From Spirochaetota bacterium (GTDB taxonomy: Bacteria; Spirochaetota; UBA4802; JAFGJZ01), in assembly GCA_016928815.1 (NCBI GenBank), contig JAFGJZ010000012.1, positions 1 through 51,836 on the forward strand: DNA of 51,836 bases, written 5' to 3'. Positions 32,465 through 42,319 of the stretch are shown one piece after another; the first letter of the stretch is position 1, and every line of letters begins with the position of its first letter. The position numbers and the translations under genes are program-made. The notes beneath the pieces are model-generated. The model did not search any database. It saw only the letters and a list, made by a program, of their open reading frames with translations, and had not been told where the DNA came from.

Positions 32465-34264
32465 ATGGCTGCAAAAAAAATACCTTTACGCAGTGAAGTT
32501 AACAGCGGAGACAAGTGGGATTTAGCTCCGCTGTATGAAAATAATTCAGAATGGGAAAAGGACTTTGAAAAATTAAAAAGTTCTCTTAACAGTTATGACA
32601 GATACATGAACAGACTTGCAGAATCACCGGAAATTTTTCTTGAACTTTTTGAATTTGACCTGGAAACAGGACGTCTTCTTGAAAAGCTGTATACATATTC
32701 GCATTTGAAAAATGATGAGGATAAAACCGATAGTGAATATGTCGCCATGCATCAGAAAATATCAATGCTTTATACCTCAATTTCGGAAAAATCCAGTTTC
32801 ATTACACCTGAGATCCAGTCATTAAGCGGTGAAATAATCGAAAATTATTTATCTCATGAAAAAATCTCAAAATACAGATATGCAATCGAAAAAATCATTA
32901 AATTCAAACCTCATACGCTTGATGGAGAAAAGGAAAAGCTTCTATCGGCAACTTCGGATATTGCCGGTTCCGCATCGGCTATATTCAGTCAGCTTAACAA
33001 CTCGGATCTTTCTTTTGGTGAAATTACCGGTGACGACGGAATTACAAACGAGTTATCGCATGGAAACTTCATAACATTTCTGTCATCACAGAACCGGGAA
33101 CTGCGAAAAACAGCATTTTTCCAGTTTTATGATACTTTTGACAGGCACAAAAATACAATAGCGACTTCACTTTACTATTCAAACAGGGCTGACTGGATTT
33201 ACAGTAAATTACGCAACTATTCAGGCTGCCGGAAAGCCTCACTTTTCAAGGATAATGTTGATGAGACGGTTTATGATAATTTATGTGAAACCGTAAAAAA
33301 TAATCTTAAACCGCTTTCCGCATATCTTGATTACAGGAAAAAATCCCTTAATCTTGATGAACTTCATATCTATGACATATATGTTCCTCTGGTAAAGGAA
33401 ATTGAATTCAGCATGTCATATGATGAAGCTGTTGAAACATGTATTGAAGCGCTTCGTCCGCTCGGCAATGAATACTGTTCAATTTTATCCGATGGTCTCA
33501 AATCAGGATGGGTTGACCGCTATGAAAACAAAGGCAAACGAAGCGGTGCATATTCAAGCGGATGCTATGATTCGAATCCCTACATTCTGATGAACTATAA
33601 TGAAAAAAATATCGACTCGGTTTATACTCTGATACATGAAGCGGGGCATTCAATGCATTCATATTATTCATGTAAAAATCAGGATTATGTTTATCATAAT
33701 TACACCATATTTGTAGCAGAGGTAGCTTCCACATTCAATGAGTTTCTTCTAACAAGGTATCTCCTTAAAAAATTCGCCGATAATCCTCAAATGAAAAAAT
33801 ACATTTTGAACAGGGAAATCGACAACATCCGCTCCACCCTGATACGTCAGACAATGTTTGCGGAATTCGAAAAAATAACGCATGAGTATGTTGAAAATGA
33901 CAGACCGCTTCCGCTGGATGCCATACGGAAGGAGTACAGAAAACTGCTTGAGATTTATTTTAACGGTTCAATTGTAATTGATGACATTCTGGAACTTGAA
34001 GCTTTGAGAATTCCCCATTTTTACTCTTCATTCTATGTCTATAAATACGCTACAGGTATTTCTGCAGCAATTGCTCTCGGGAAAAAAGCTGTTGAAAACA
34101 AAAACAATGAAATTAAAAGCTATCTGGACTTTCTTAAACTCGGCGGCAGTATGGATCCGCTGGATGAGCTTAAAACTGCCGGGGTCGACATGAGCACCTC
34201 CATACCAGTAACCGCAGCACTGGAATATTTCGGAGAACTTGTCGATTTACTCATTAAAAGCTGA
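32465..34264 (+). CDS. pepF: Oligoendopeptidase F, M3 family
   Basis: A 599-residue cytoplasmic zinc peptidase of family M3 that cuts short peptides of about 5-20 residues. The zinc motif is HEAGHSMH (HExxH with both His and the Glu), followed about 25 residues on by the third ligand region in FVAEVASTFNE. The N-terminal oligopeptidase F domain (about 110-230) is present. Length is typical. GGAGA lies before the ATG. A strong hairpin follows the stop. It likely recycles peptides imported or released by proteolysis, and shares a strand and a short gap with the PTS IIC gene without an evident functional link. Confidence 0.95.
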   Translation: MAAKKIPLRSEVNSGDKWDLAPLYENNSEWEKDFEKLKSSLNSYDRYMNRLAESPEIFLELFEFDLETGRLLEKLYTYSHLKNDEDKTDSEYVAMHQKISMLYTSISEKSSFITPEIQSLSGEIIENYLSHEKISKYRYAIEKIIKFKPHTLDGEKEKLLSATSDIAGSASAIFSQLNNSDLSFGEITGDDGITNELSHGNFITFLSSQNRELRKTAFFQFYDTFDRHKNTIATSLYYSNRADWIYSKLRNYSGCRKASLFKDNVDETVYDNLCETVKNNLKPLSAYLDYRKKSLNLDELHIYDIYVPLVKEIEFSMSYDEAVETCIEALRPLGNEYCSILSDGLKSGWVDRYENKGKRSGAYSSGCYDSNPYILMNYNEKNIDSVYTLIHEAGHSMHSYYSCKNQDYVYHNYTIFVAEVASTFNEFLLTRYLLKKFADNPQMKKYILNREIDNIRSTLIRQTMFAEFEKITHEYVENDRPLPLDAIRKEYRKLLEIYFNGSIVIDDILELEALRIPHFYSSFYVYKYATGISAAIALGKKAVENKNNEIKSYLDFLKLGGSMDPLDELKTAGVDMSTSIPVTAALEYFGELVDLLIKS

Positions 34265-34269
34265 ATCAT

Positions 34270-34301
34270 GGACACGGCAGTAATTTAACACTGCCGTGTC
34301 C
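34270..34301. terminator. 12-bp hairpin between convergent pepF and DUF2892 genes
   Basis: GGACACGGCAGT and ACTGCCGTGTCC pair perfectly around an eight-base loop, six bases past the pepF stop and 18 bases before the end of the convergent gene. It can serve both directions, although neither side has a strong U-run. Confidence 0.65.
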
Positions 34302-34318
34302 TCTTAAAATCCATGCTC

Positions 34319-34516
34319 TCACTTACGTGTTTTAATTTTAAAGGGCAGATACAGCGGACAAAACCCTGCAGCTGAAGTTATAACGAATACGACAGCCAGA
34401 ATTCCCAGAATTACCGCTGCAGCACCTGAAATCTGATCCGCAAGATATAAAATACCCACAACTACCGCCAGAACCACTCTTATAATCCTGTCAATTAATC
34501 CCATATTTTTAATCAT
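34319..34516 (-). CDS. DUF2892 inner-membrane protein
   Basis: A 65-residue small membrane protein of the DUF2892 family (YgaP transmembrane-like), with the typical opening NMGLIDRIIRVVLAVVVG and the closing ITSAAGFCPLYLPFKIKT, including the conserved Cys-Pro-Leu-Tyr. Two helices span the membrane. An excellent AGGGAGGT ribosome site precedes the ATG by four bases. It stands alone between pepF and nifV. Members are often fused or linked to rhodanese domains in sulfur metabolism, but no such neighbour is seen. Confidence 0.88.
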   Translation of the reverse strand: MIKNMGLIDRIIRVVLAVVVGILYLADQISGAAAVILGILAVVFVITSAAGFCPLYLPFKIKTRK

Positions 34517-34654
34517 ATTTACCTCCCTTTTATATTTAATAATATACCCTGACTCATATTTTTTTCATTAAAATTTTAATAAAATTTCGGTCAAAACGAT
34601 TTTTATATTCATTTTTGGAAAATATAATTCAATTATCATTTTTTATTAACTATA

Positions 34655-34670
34655 TGGCATGCAAATTGCT
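34655..34670 (+). promoter_or_regulatory. Sigma-54 promoter of nifV
   Basis: TGGCATG-CAAA-TTGCT fits the -24/-12 consensus TGGCACG-N4-TTGCA/T with one mismatch. The GG and GC are separated by ten bases as required. Transcription should start near 34681, leaving a 17-base leader with AGGAG. I found no clear TGT-N10-ACA NifA site upstream. Confidence 0.85.
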
Positions 34671-34697
34671 TATTATATGTAAGAAAAGAGGAGTATT

Positions 34698-35858
34698 ATG
34701 GACAGGAAACAGAAAACTGTATGGTTAGTGGATACAACATTGCGTGACGGCGGTCAGGCACCGGGAGTTGTATTTTCTGCAGATGAAAAAGAAGCTATTG
34801 TCTTAAAACTGGACGATATAGGCATAAATGAAATAGAAATCGGAATACCTGCAATGGGAGAAAAAGAAACCGCTGCAATTAAAAATATAATGAAAAATAA
34901 ACTTTCCAGCAGAATTACATCCTGGTGCAGAGCCGTAAAGTCGGATATTGAATCTGCAGCTGAAAGCGGCACTGATGCCATCCACATATCTTTTCCCGTA
35001 TCGGAACTGCAGCTAAATGCAATGAAAAAGGATACCGAATGGCTTTATAAATCGGCATATGAAATGATTTCATTTGCAGGAAAATATTTTGATTTTATCA
35101 GTGTTGGCGCACTGGATGCAACCAGAACAAATTTGTATTTTCTTAAAAACTTCATAAATTACACGGCCGGGTGCGGTGCCCATCGCATCAGAATTGCCGA
35201 CACTGTCGGAATTGCTGATCCTTCAGGCGTCATAGCCATGATAAAGTCAATAAGAAAACAATATTCAGGAATAATTGAATTTCATGCCCATAATGACCTC
35301 GGAATGGCTACTGCAAATGCATTCAGCGCCCTTCAGGCAGGCGCGGATGCTGTAAGCGTAACTGTAAACGGTATCGGAGAACGTGCGGGCAATGCCGCTC
35401 TTGAGGAAGTAGCAGCCGCAGTTGCCTGCAGCAGCAGTTTGACAAGCACCGTAAAATATTCCAAACTCAAGGAATTAAGCGATCTGGTAGCGGAAGCATC
35501 CGGAAAAGCAATTTCCGCAAATAAACCTGTTGTTGGAAACGAGATTTTTTATCATGAATCCGGCATTCACTGCAGCGGCCAGCTTAAAAACAATCTGTCT
35601 TATCAGCCTTATAATACCGGCTTGTTCGGGGTTAATGATGAAAAATTCATCATCGGAACTCATTCAGGTTCCGCTTCAATTAAGCATATACTCCGTATTA
35701 TGGGAATAGAAATAAATCAAAACGATGCACAAACACTGGTAGGATATGTTAAGGATCTTTCATTAAATCTGAAGAGGTCTCTAACTCCGGATGAACTTCT
35801 TGAACTTTATTCAGAACATTTCAGGAATAAAATCATGTCCCTTATCAGTAAAATATAA
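34698..35858 (+). CDS. nifV: Homocitrate synthase
   Basis: A 386-residue enzyme that condenses acetyl-CoA with 2-oxoglutarate to (R)-homocitrate, the organic ligand of the nitrogenase FeMo cofactor. HMGL-like TIM-barrel motifs are clear: DTTLRDGGQAPGVVFS near the start with the catalytic Arg and Asp, then EFHAHNDLGMATANAFSALQAGAD with the metal-binding HAHND, and NGIGERAGNAALEEV. The LeuA dimer domain is absent, so it is not isopropylmalate synthase. It has its own sigma-54 promoter, so it is expressed together with the nif operon 385 bases downstream while being a separate transcript. Confidence 0.93.
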   Translation: MDRKQKTVWLVDTTLRDGGQAPGVVFSADEKEAIVLKLDDIGINEIEIGIPAMGEKETAAIKNIMKNKLSSRITSWCRAVKSDIESAAESGTDAIHISFPVSELQLNAMKKDTEWLYKSAYEMISFAGKYFDFISVGALDATRTNLYFLKNFINYTAGCGAHRIRIADTVGIADPSGVIAMIKSIRKQYSGIIEFHAHNDLGMATANAFSALQAGADAVSVTVNGIGERAGNAALEEVAAAVACSSSLTSTVKYSKLKELSDLVAEASGKAISANKPVVGNEIFYHESGIHCSGQLKNNLSYQPYNTGLFGVNDEKFIIGTHSGSASIKHILRIMGIEINQNDAQTLVGYVKDLSLNLKRSLTPDELLELYSEHFRNKIMSLISKI

Positions 35859-35879
35859 ACCGCATTATATAAAAAACTA

Positions 35880-35972
35880 CAATTTTGTACCTTCCGAACA
35901 TAAAATGAATCAATTTATTGATTCATTTTACCCGTTTATACAAGAGGAATAAAACTAAAGTGCAATTTTGTA
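35880..35972. repeat. Two CAATTTTGTA copies in the nifV-nifH spacer
   Basis: CAATTTTGTA occurs at 35880-35889 and at 35963-35972, 83 bases apart, in the region before nifH. The first copy forms TACAA-TT-TTGTA. They could be binding sites for a regulator of the nif promoter, but A+T bias makes chance repeats possible. Confidence 0.35.
35901..35930. terminator. 13-bp perfect inverted repeat after nifV
   Basis: TAAAATGAATCAA and TTGATTCATTTTA pair without error around TTTA, about 40 bases after the nifV stop. The A/T ends give an A-run before and a T-run inside the stem end, as in bidirectional terminators. It could also be an operator. The rest of this 384-base nifV-nifH spacer is AT-rich and has no credible gene; it ends in the nifH sigma-54 promoter. 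Confidence 0.6.
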
Positions 35973-36185
35973 TCAACTTTGATTTAAAAACACTCATTTG
36001 TATTTAAAAAATGATTAATTTACAAAAAATAAATATTATCAAAAATCTGTTTAAAAATATCCCCCATTTATCAGGTTATAATAAATCAAATCCGGTTATC
36101 AACTGCCTTATTCATGGAAAACATGCACTGAAAAATAAATAATTCATCTCTTTTAAGTTAAATAATAAATTTTGCAATTCAATGA

Positions 36186-37064
<879 letters not shown>

Positions 37065-37078
37065 AAAAGGAGATCAAT

Positions 37079-37405
37079 ATGTTAATGGTAAGAGCAATAA
37101 TCAGACCCGAAAAAGTAGATGCAGTACTGGCTGCATTACTTGAAGCAGGTTACCCTGCGGTTACAAAAGTTTCAGTATTCGGAAGAGGAAAGCAGAGAGG
37201 ATTAAAAGTCGGAGAAGTCACTTATGATGAGCTTCCGAAAGAAATGCTTATTACTGTAATTCCTGACCAGGAGAAAGAATTCGTTATCAGAGCAATAAGT
37301 GAAAATGCAAAAACCGGAACCAGTGGAAACTTCGGTGACGGTAAAATTTTCGTAACACCGGTTCTTGAATCTTACACAGTAAGTTCCGGAGTCAGAGAGG
37401 AATAA
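37079..37405 (+). CDS. nifI1: PII-like nitrogenase regulator NifI1
   Basis: A 108-residue PII-family protein. Together with NifI2 it binds NifDK and blocks electron transfer from NifH when ammonium is plentiful and 2-oxoglutarate low, as shown in methanogens. Hallmarks are the start MVRAIIRPEKVDAVLAALLEAGYPAVTKVSVFGRGKQRGL, of which the T-loop part is short, and the C-terminal GNFGDGKIFV nucleotide-binding motif. The uridylylated T-loop Tyr of GlnB is not in the usual place. It sits 14 bases after nifH with AAGGAG, as in all known NifI systems. Confidence 0.95.
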   Translation: MLMVRAIIRPEKVDAVLAALLEAGYPAVTKVSVFGRGKQRGLKVGEVTYDELPKEMLITVIPDQEKEFVIRAISENAKTGTSGNFGDGKIFVTPVLESYTVSSGVREE

Positions 37406-37416
37406 CAGGAGGCAGC

Positions 37417-37794
37417 ATGAAAGAAGTAATGTCGATCATTCGGTTGAATAAAATCAACCAGACGAAAAGAGCACTTTCTGATGCCGGTATATCCTCTTTT
37501 ACTGCAACAGGGAAAGTACTCGGAAGAGGCAAAGGACTCGTTGATTACCGCATACTGCACGGAGCTGAAGAAGGTTTTCAGGAAGCTATCGAGCAGCTTG
37601 GACAGGGACCGAGACTTGTGCCTAAAAGAATCATCACAGTAGTTGTACCAGACGACAAGGTAAAAATTGTTGTCGATACGGTTATAAAAGTCAATCAGAC
37701 CGGAAATGCCGGAGACGGCAAAATCTTCATAATTCCGGTATTTGACAGTATCAAAGTCAGAACCGGCGAATCCGGTGACATAACACTTGATTAG
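37417..37794 (+). CDS. nifI2: PII-like nitrogenase regulator NifI2
   Basis: A 125-residue second PII-like subunit, longer in the T-loop than NifI1. It opens MKEVMSIIRLNKINQTKRAL and ends with GNAGDGKIFIIPVFDSIKVRTGESG, the ATP-binding pattern. The T-loop carries LGRGKGLVDYRILHG and then the NifI2-specific stretch around GQGPRLVPKRI, which senses 2-oxoglutarate in characterised homologues. AGGAGG lies before the ATG, 11 bases after nifI1. NifI1 and NifI2 should form a mixed complex that occupies the NifH docking site on NifDK. Confidence 0.95.
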   Translation: MKEVMSIIRLNKINQTKRALSDAGISSFTATGKVLGRGKGLVDYRILHGAEEGFQEAIEQLGQGPRLVPKRIITVVVPDDKVKIVVDTVIKVNQTGNAGDGKIFIIPVFDSIKVRTGESGDITLD

Positions 37795-37808
37795 GAGGTA
37801 TGAAAGTT

Positions 37809-39440
37809 ATGAGTAAGAAACTTAAAGACGCTTCGACTATTAAAGAAGAAATTTTAAAACAGTATCCTCCTAAAGTTGCCCGTAAGAGGAGCAATGCCAT
37901 TGTAGTAAATGACCCGGCTATTGACCAGGAAATTCTTTCCAATGTCAGAACGATCCCGGGAATTATTACACAAAGAGGATGCAGCTATGCCGGTTGTAAA
38001 GGTGTAGTTCTCGGACCTACGCGTGATATCATAAATATTACTCATGGTCCGATCGGATGCGGTTTTTACAGCTGGCTGACAAGAAGAAACCAGACTAAAC
38101 CCGAAACTGAAGATTCGGAAAACTATATGCCGTACTGTTTTTCAACAGACATGCAGGATGACAATATTGTATTCGGCGGAGAGAAAAAACTGAAAGCTGC
38201 CATTAGAGAAGCTTATGACCTTTTTCATCCTAAAGGAATTGCGATATTTTCAACATGCCCTGTCGGACTTATAGGAGATGATGTTCATGCAGTTGCAAGA
38301 GACATGAAAGAAGAACTTGGAGACTGCAACGTATTCGGTTTCAGCTGTGAAGGTTACAAAGGCGTAAGCCAGTCAGCCGGACACCATATTGCGAACAATC
38401 AGATATTCAAGCATGTTGTAGGCCGTGACAATACAGTTAAAGAAGGGAAATTCAAAATCAACCTTCTTGGCGAGTACAATATCGGCGGTGACGGTTTTGT
38501 AATAGATGAACTGTTTGCAAAATGCGGAATAACCGTTATCTCAACATTCAGCGGTAATTCAACGTTAGGAGCATTCGAACGGTCACATACCGCGGATCTC
38601 AATCTTGTAATGTGCCACAGATCCATAAATTACATGGCGGAGATGATGGAAACCAAATACGGAATTCCATGGATGAAAATAAATTTTATCGGAGCTAAAG
38701 AAACTGCAAAATCACTCCGTAAAATTGCACAGTATTTTGAAGACAAGGAACTTATTGAAACAGTTGAAAAAGTAATTGCTGAAGAAATACAGGCCGTTGA
38801 GGAAACAATAAAGGAAATCAGACCGAGAACGGAAAACAAACTTGCAATGATTTTTGTCGGCGGTTCACGGGCTCATCATTATCAGGGATTATTTTCAGAA
38901 CTGGGAATGAAAACAGTATCGGCGGGATATGAATTCGGTCACCGCGACGACTATGAAGGAAGAAAAGTCATTCCTGACATTAAAGTCGATGCAGACAGCC
39001 GTAACATTGAAGAACTCGATGTTGAAAAAGATCCTGAATTATACAAGGAACGTAAAAGTGCAGCTGATCTTAAAAAACTTTCTGACAAAGGTTTCGAGAT
39101 TGCCGATTACATCGGAATGATGCCTGACATGGAAAAAGATACACTTGTAATTGACGACATCAGTCAATACGAGACGGAGAAACTTATTGAGTACTACAAA
39201 CCTGACGTGTTCTGTGCCGGTATTAAAGAAAAATATGCCGTACAGAAAATGGGAATTCCGTTAAAGCAGCTTCACAGCTATGATTACGGCGGACCTTATG
39301 CAGGCTTTAAAGGTGCTGTAAATTTCTATAAAGATATCGACATGATGGTCAACACAAGCATCTGGGGTCTTATTAAAGCCCCTTGGGAAAAAGAAAAACA
39401 GCCGGAAATAAGTGCAAATTTCGTTTCTGGTGCTGTTTAA
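37809..39440 (+). CDS. nifD: Nitrogenase MoFe protein alpha chain
   Basis: A 543-residue subunit carrying FeMo-co. P-cluster cysteines lie in RGCSYAGCKGV, HGPIGCGFYSW and STCPVGLIGDDV. GVSQSAGHHIAN holds the Gln and His of the active-site pocket, MCHRS provides the FeMo-co Cys near residue 269, and HSYDYGGPYAGF provides the cofactor His near residue 488. A charged insertion of about 50 residues near 387-440 (VIPDIKVDADSR to GMMPDM) is typical of clostridial-type NifD. The start was placed at the second ATG: AGGAGG is one base from the first and ten from the second. A start at 37800 would add three residues. Confidence 0.97.
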   Translation: MSKKLKDASTIKEEILKQYPPKVARKRSNAIVVNDPAIDQEILSNVRTIPGIITQRGCSYAGCKGVVLGPTRDIINITHGPIGCGFYSWLTRRNQTKPETEDSENYMPYCFSTDMQDDNIVFGGEKKLKAAIREAYDLFHPKGIAIFSTCPVGLIGDDVHAVARDMKEELGDCNVFGFSCEGYKGVSQSAGHHIANNQIFKHVVGRDNTVKEGKFKINLLGEYNIGGDGFVIDELFAKCGITVISTFSGNSTLGAFERSHTADLNLVMCHRSINYMAEMMETKYGIPWMKINFIGAKETAKSLRKIAQYFEDKELIETVEKVIAEEIQAVEETIKEIRPRTENKLAMIFVGGSRAHHYQGLFSELGMKTVSAGYEFGHRDDYEGRKVIPDIKVDADSRNIEELDVEKDPELYKERKSAADLKKLSDKGFEIADYIGMMPDMEKDTLVIDDISQYETEKLIEYYKPDVFCAGIKEKYAVQKMGIPLKQLHSYDYGGPYAGFKGAVNFYKDIDMMVNTSIWGLIKAPWEKEKQPEISANFVSGAV

Positions 39441-39452
39441 AAGGAGGTTAAT

Positions 39453-40835
39453 ATGTTACTTAGACATACGCCAAAAGAAGAAGTAAAAAGAGAAGCTTTG
39501 ACAATAAATCCGGCAAAGACCTGTCAGCCTATCGGGGCCATGTATGCATCATTAGGCATACACGGCTGCCTTCCTCACAGTCACGGGTCTCAGGGATGCT
39601 GTGCATACCACAGAAGTACCCTGACAAGACATTACAAGGAACCGATTATGGCGGCTACCAGTTCTTTTACTGAAGGTTCTTCAGTATTCGGAGGTCAGGC
39701 GAATCTTCTTCAGGCAATAAACACAATTTTTACAGTTTATAATCCTGATATCATTGCAGTGCATACGACCTGTCTTTCAGAGACAATTGGTGATGACGTT
39801 AATCAGATTGCACAGAAAGCATATGACGACGGAAAGGTTCCGGAAGGAAAATACGTAATTCACACAAATACTCCAAGTTACATCGGATCACATGTAACGG
39901 GATTTTCAAATATGACTGCAAGTATGGCGAAGCAATTGTCCGAACATACCGGCCGTGATATTGATCAGCTGAATATAATTCCAGGCTGGGTTGAACCAGC
40001 GGATATGGTGGAGATCAAGAGATTATCAGCTGAAATGGGAGTCAAGATTGTAATGTTTCCCGATACATCCGGAGTTCTTGATGCTCCTCAGACTGGAAAA
40101 CATGAAATGTATCCTGATGGAGGAACAACAATTCCTGAACTTAAAAGTACAGGCGACAGTATTTACACGATTGCTCTCGGAAAATTTGCATCTGAACAGG
40201 CTGCACAGGCAATAGACAGCAAGTGTAAAGTAAAATACGACATGCTTGATCTTCCGATAGGAATATCAGCAACAGACAGATTCATTGAAGCGCTTGCAAA
40301 ACGCGGCGGAGTTTATGTTCCTGAGTCAATTACCAAGGAACGCGGACAGCTGATTGACATAGTAACAGATATGCATCAGTACCTGTACAACAAGCGTGTT
40401 GCAATATTCGGTGATCCTGATCAGCTAATTGCACTAACTGAGTTTCTGATTGATCTTAACATGAGACCTGTTTATGTCGTCAGCGGAACACCGGGGAAAT
40501 ATTTTGAAAGCAGAATTATGGAAATTGCCGGAAACAAGGTACCGGAAATTAAAGTGAAAAACGGTTCCTGCGCGGATGCATTTCTTCTCCATCAGTGGAT
40601 TAAAAATGAGCCTGTTGATCTGCTTATTGGAAACACTTACGGGAAATACATTGCCCGTGATGAGGATATTCCGTTTGTAAGAATGGGATTCCCTATAGTT
40701 GACCGTATTGGCCATAGTTATTTTCCTACAGTCGGTTACAAGGGCGGAATGAGAATTCTTGAAAAGATACTCGGCGTGTTAATGGACAAGCAGGACAAAG
40801 ACGCAAAAGAAGAAAAATTCGAACTGGTGATGTAG
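39453..40835 (+). CDS. nifK: Nitrogenase MoFe protein beta chain
   Basis: A 460-residue subunit that shares the P-cluster with NifD. The ligands appear in KTCQPIGAMYASLG, HGSQGCCAYHRSTLTRHYKEP and TTCLSETIGDDV, with the Ser of SFTEGSSVFGG nearby. The N-terminal extension that covers NifD in Azotobacter is missing, as in Clostridium. AAGGAGG lies seven bases before the ATG, and 12 bases separate it from nifD. Product stoichiometry with NifD should be one to one. Confidence 0.97.
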   Translation: MLLRHTPKEEVKREALTINPAKTCQPIGAMYASLGIHGCLPHSHGSQGCCAYHRSTLTRHYKEPIMAATSSFTEGSSVFGGQANLLQAINTIFTVYNPDIIAVHTTCLSETIGDDVNQIAQKAYDDGKVPEGKYVIHTNTPSYIGSHVTGFSNMTASMAKQLSEHTGRDIDQLNIIPGWVEPADMVEIKRLSAEMGVKIVMFPDTSGVLDAPQTGKHEMYPDGGTTIPELKSTGDSIYTIALGKFASEQAAQAIDSKCKVKYDMLDLPIGISATDRFIEALAKRGGVYVPESITKERGQLIDIVTDMHQYLYNKRVAIFGDPDQLIALTEFLIDLNMRPVYVVSGTPGKYFESRIMEIAGNKVPEIKVKNGSCADAFLLHQWIKNEPVDLLIGNTYGKYIARDEDIPFVRMGFPIVDRIGHSYFPTVGYKGGMRILEKILGVLMDKQDKDAKEEKFELVM

Positions 40836-40840
40836 AATAC

Positions 40841-42310
40841 ATGTTTCAGAAAAAAAGCTGTAAGGCGGACAATATGATTAAGGTACTTGAAGAAAGAAAA
40901 AATCAGATTTACACAAAAGGAAAAGACACTTTTGATTTTGCATGCGATAAACACAGTGTTGCAGGTTCAGTCAGTCAGAGAGCATGCGTGTTCTGCGGCT
41001 CAAGAGTTGTACTTTACCCGATAGCGGATGCGCTCCATATAGTGCATGGTCCTGTTGGATGTGCTGCATATACATGGGACATCCGCGGTTCTCTTTCTTC
41101 CGGTCCTGAATTGCACCGCCTCAGCTTTTCTACTGATCTCCGTGAAAACGATATAGTTTTCGGCGGAGAAAAAAAATTATACTCAATATTAAATGAACTT
41201 ATAGATAAATATAAACCTAAAGGCGTATTTGTTTATGCAACATGCATCATTGGAATCATAGGAGATGATATAGATGCAGTCTGCAGAAAACTTGAAAAGG
41301 AAAAAAACATTCCGGTACTCTCGGTACATTCCGAAGGTTTCAAAGGAACAAAAAAGGACGGATACAGGGCTGCTTGCGATGCTCTGCTTAAACTGATCGG
41401 TACCGGTTCAACTGACAACATATCCAGATTCAGCATAAACATTCTGGGGGAATTCAACCTTGCCGGTGAAGCCTGGATGATTAAAGAATATTACAGGAAA
41501 ATCGGAATTGAGGTAGTATCCGTAATGACGGGTGACGGACGTATTGAAGACATTAAAAAAGCGCACGGTGCATCACTGAATGTCGTTCAATGTTCAGGAT
41601 CCATGACAGGTCTGGCAAAAAGTATGAAGGAAAAATACGGAATTCCGTACATTCGTGTTTCTTATTTCGGAATAGAAGACATGTCAAAAGCCCTTTACGA
41701 TGTAGCAGATCATTTCAGCGATAATCCTGAAATTCTGAAGAAAGCCAAAGATCTGGTGACAAATGAACTTTCATCATTATTGCCGGTTCTTCAGAAATAT
41801 AGAAAAACATTATCAGGCAAAAAAGCCGCCATTTATGTTGGCGGAGCATTCAAGGCATTTTCACTGATAAGGGCTTTAAAAATAGTCGGCATTGATGTCT
41901 GCGTTGCCGGATCACAGACCGGAACCAAAGACGACTATGCTCTGCTTAAAGACATGTGCGATGAGGGAACAGTCATACTGGATGATTCAAATCCGCTGGA
42001 ACTATCGAAATATGTACTAGAAAAAAATATAGATCTATTTATCGGCGGAGTTAAAGAAAGACCGCTGGCATACAAACTGGGAATAGGTTTCTGCGATCAC
42101 AATCATGAACGCAAGATATCGCTCGCCGGTTATGAAGGCATGCTGAATTTCATCCGTGAAGTACATGCATCAATAATGAGTCCGGTCTGGAAATTCGCAC
42201 CACGTAATTCAGCCAGCCGCGGTAACACATCATCCGACGCAATTCAGACATCCAAATGCGCCGGAGCAGACTGCAGTCCGGAAGCATGCAGTTCATGTGG
42301 AAAATTTTGA
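40841..42310 (+). CDS. nifE: FeMo-cofactor scaffold protein NifE
   Basis: A 489-residue NifD paralogue that forms, with NifN, the platform on which the NifB cofactor is matured with Mo and homocitrate. Conserved parts: CVFCGSRVVLYPIADALHIVHGPVGCAAYTWDIRG (two scaffold Cys), ATCIIGIIGDD, SVHSEGFKGTKKDGY and QCSGSMTGLAKSMKEKYGIPYI. A Cys-rich tail (SKCAGADCSPEACSSCGKF) is unusual and might bind metal. The first ATG has no ribosome site; an ATG at 40874 follows AAGGCGG and gives a product 11 residues shorter, which may be the true start. Confidence 0.95.
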   Translation: MFQKKSCKADNMIKVLEERKNQIYTKGKDTFDFACDKHSVAGSVSQRACVFCGSRVVLYPIADALHIVHGPVGCAAYTWDIRGSLSSGPELHRLSFSTDLRENDIVFGGEKKLYSILNELIDKYKPKGVFVYATCIIGIIGDDIDAVCRKLEKEKNIPVLSVHSEGFKGTKKDGYRAACDALLKLIGTGSTDNISRFSINILGEFNLAGEAWMIKEYYRKIGIEVVSVMTGDGRIEDIKKAHGASLNVVQCSGSMTGLAKSMKEKYGIPYIRVSYFGIEDMSKALYDVADHFSDNPEILKKAKDLVTNELSSLLPVLQKYRKTLSGKKAAIYVGGAFKAFSLIRALKIVGIDVCVAGSQTGTKDDYALLKDMCDEGTVILDDSNPLELSKYVLEKNIDLFIGGVKERPLAYKLGIGFCDHNHERKISLAGYEGMLNFIREVHASIMSPVWKFAPRNSASRGNTSSDAIQTSKCAGADCSPEACSSCGKF

Positions 42311-42319
42311 GGAGGCAAT

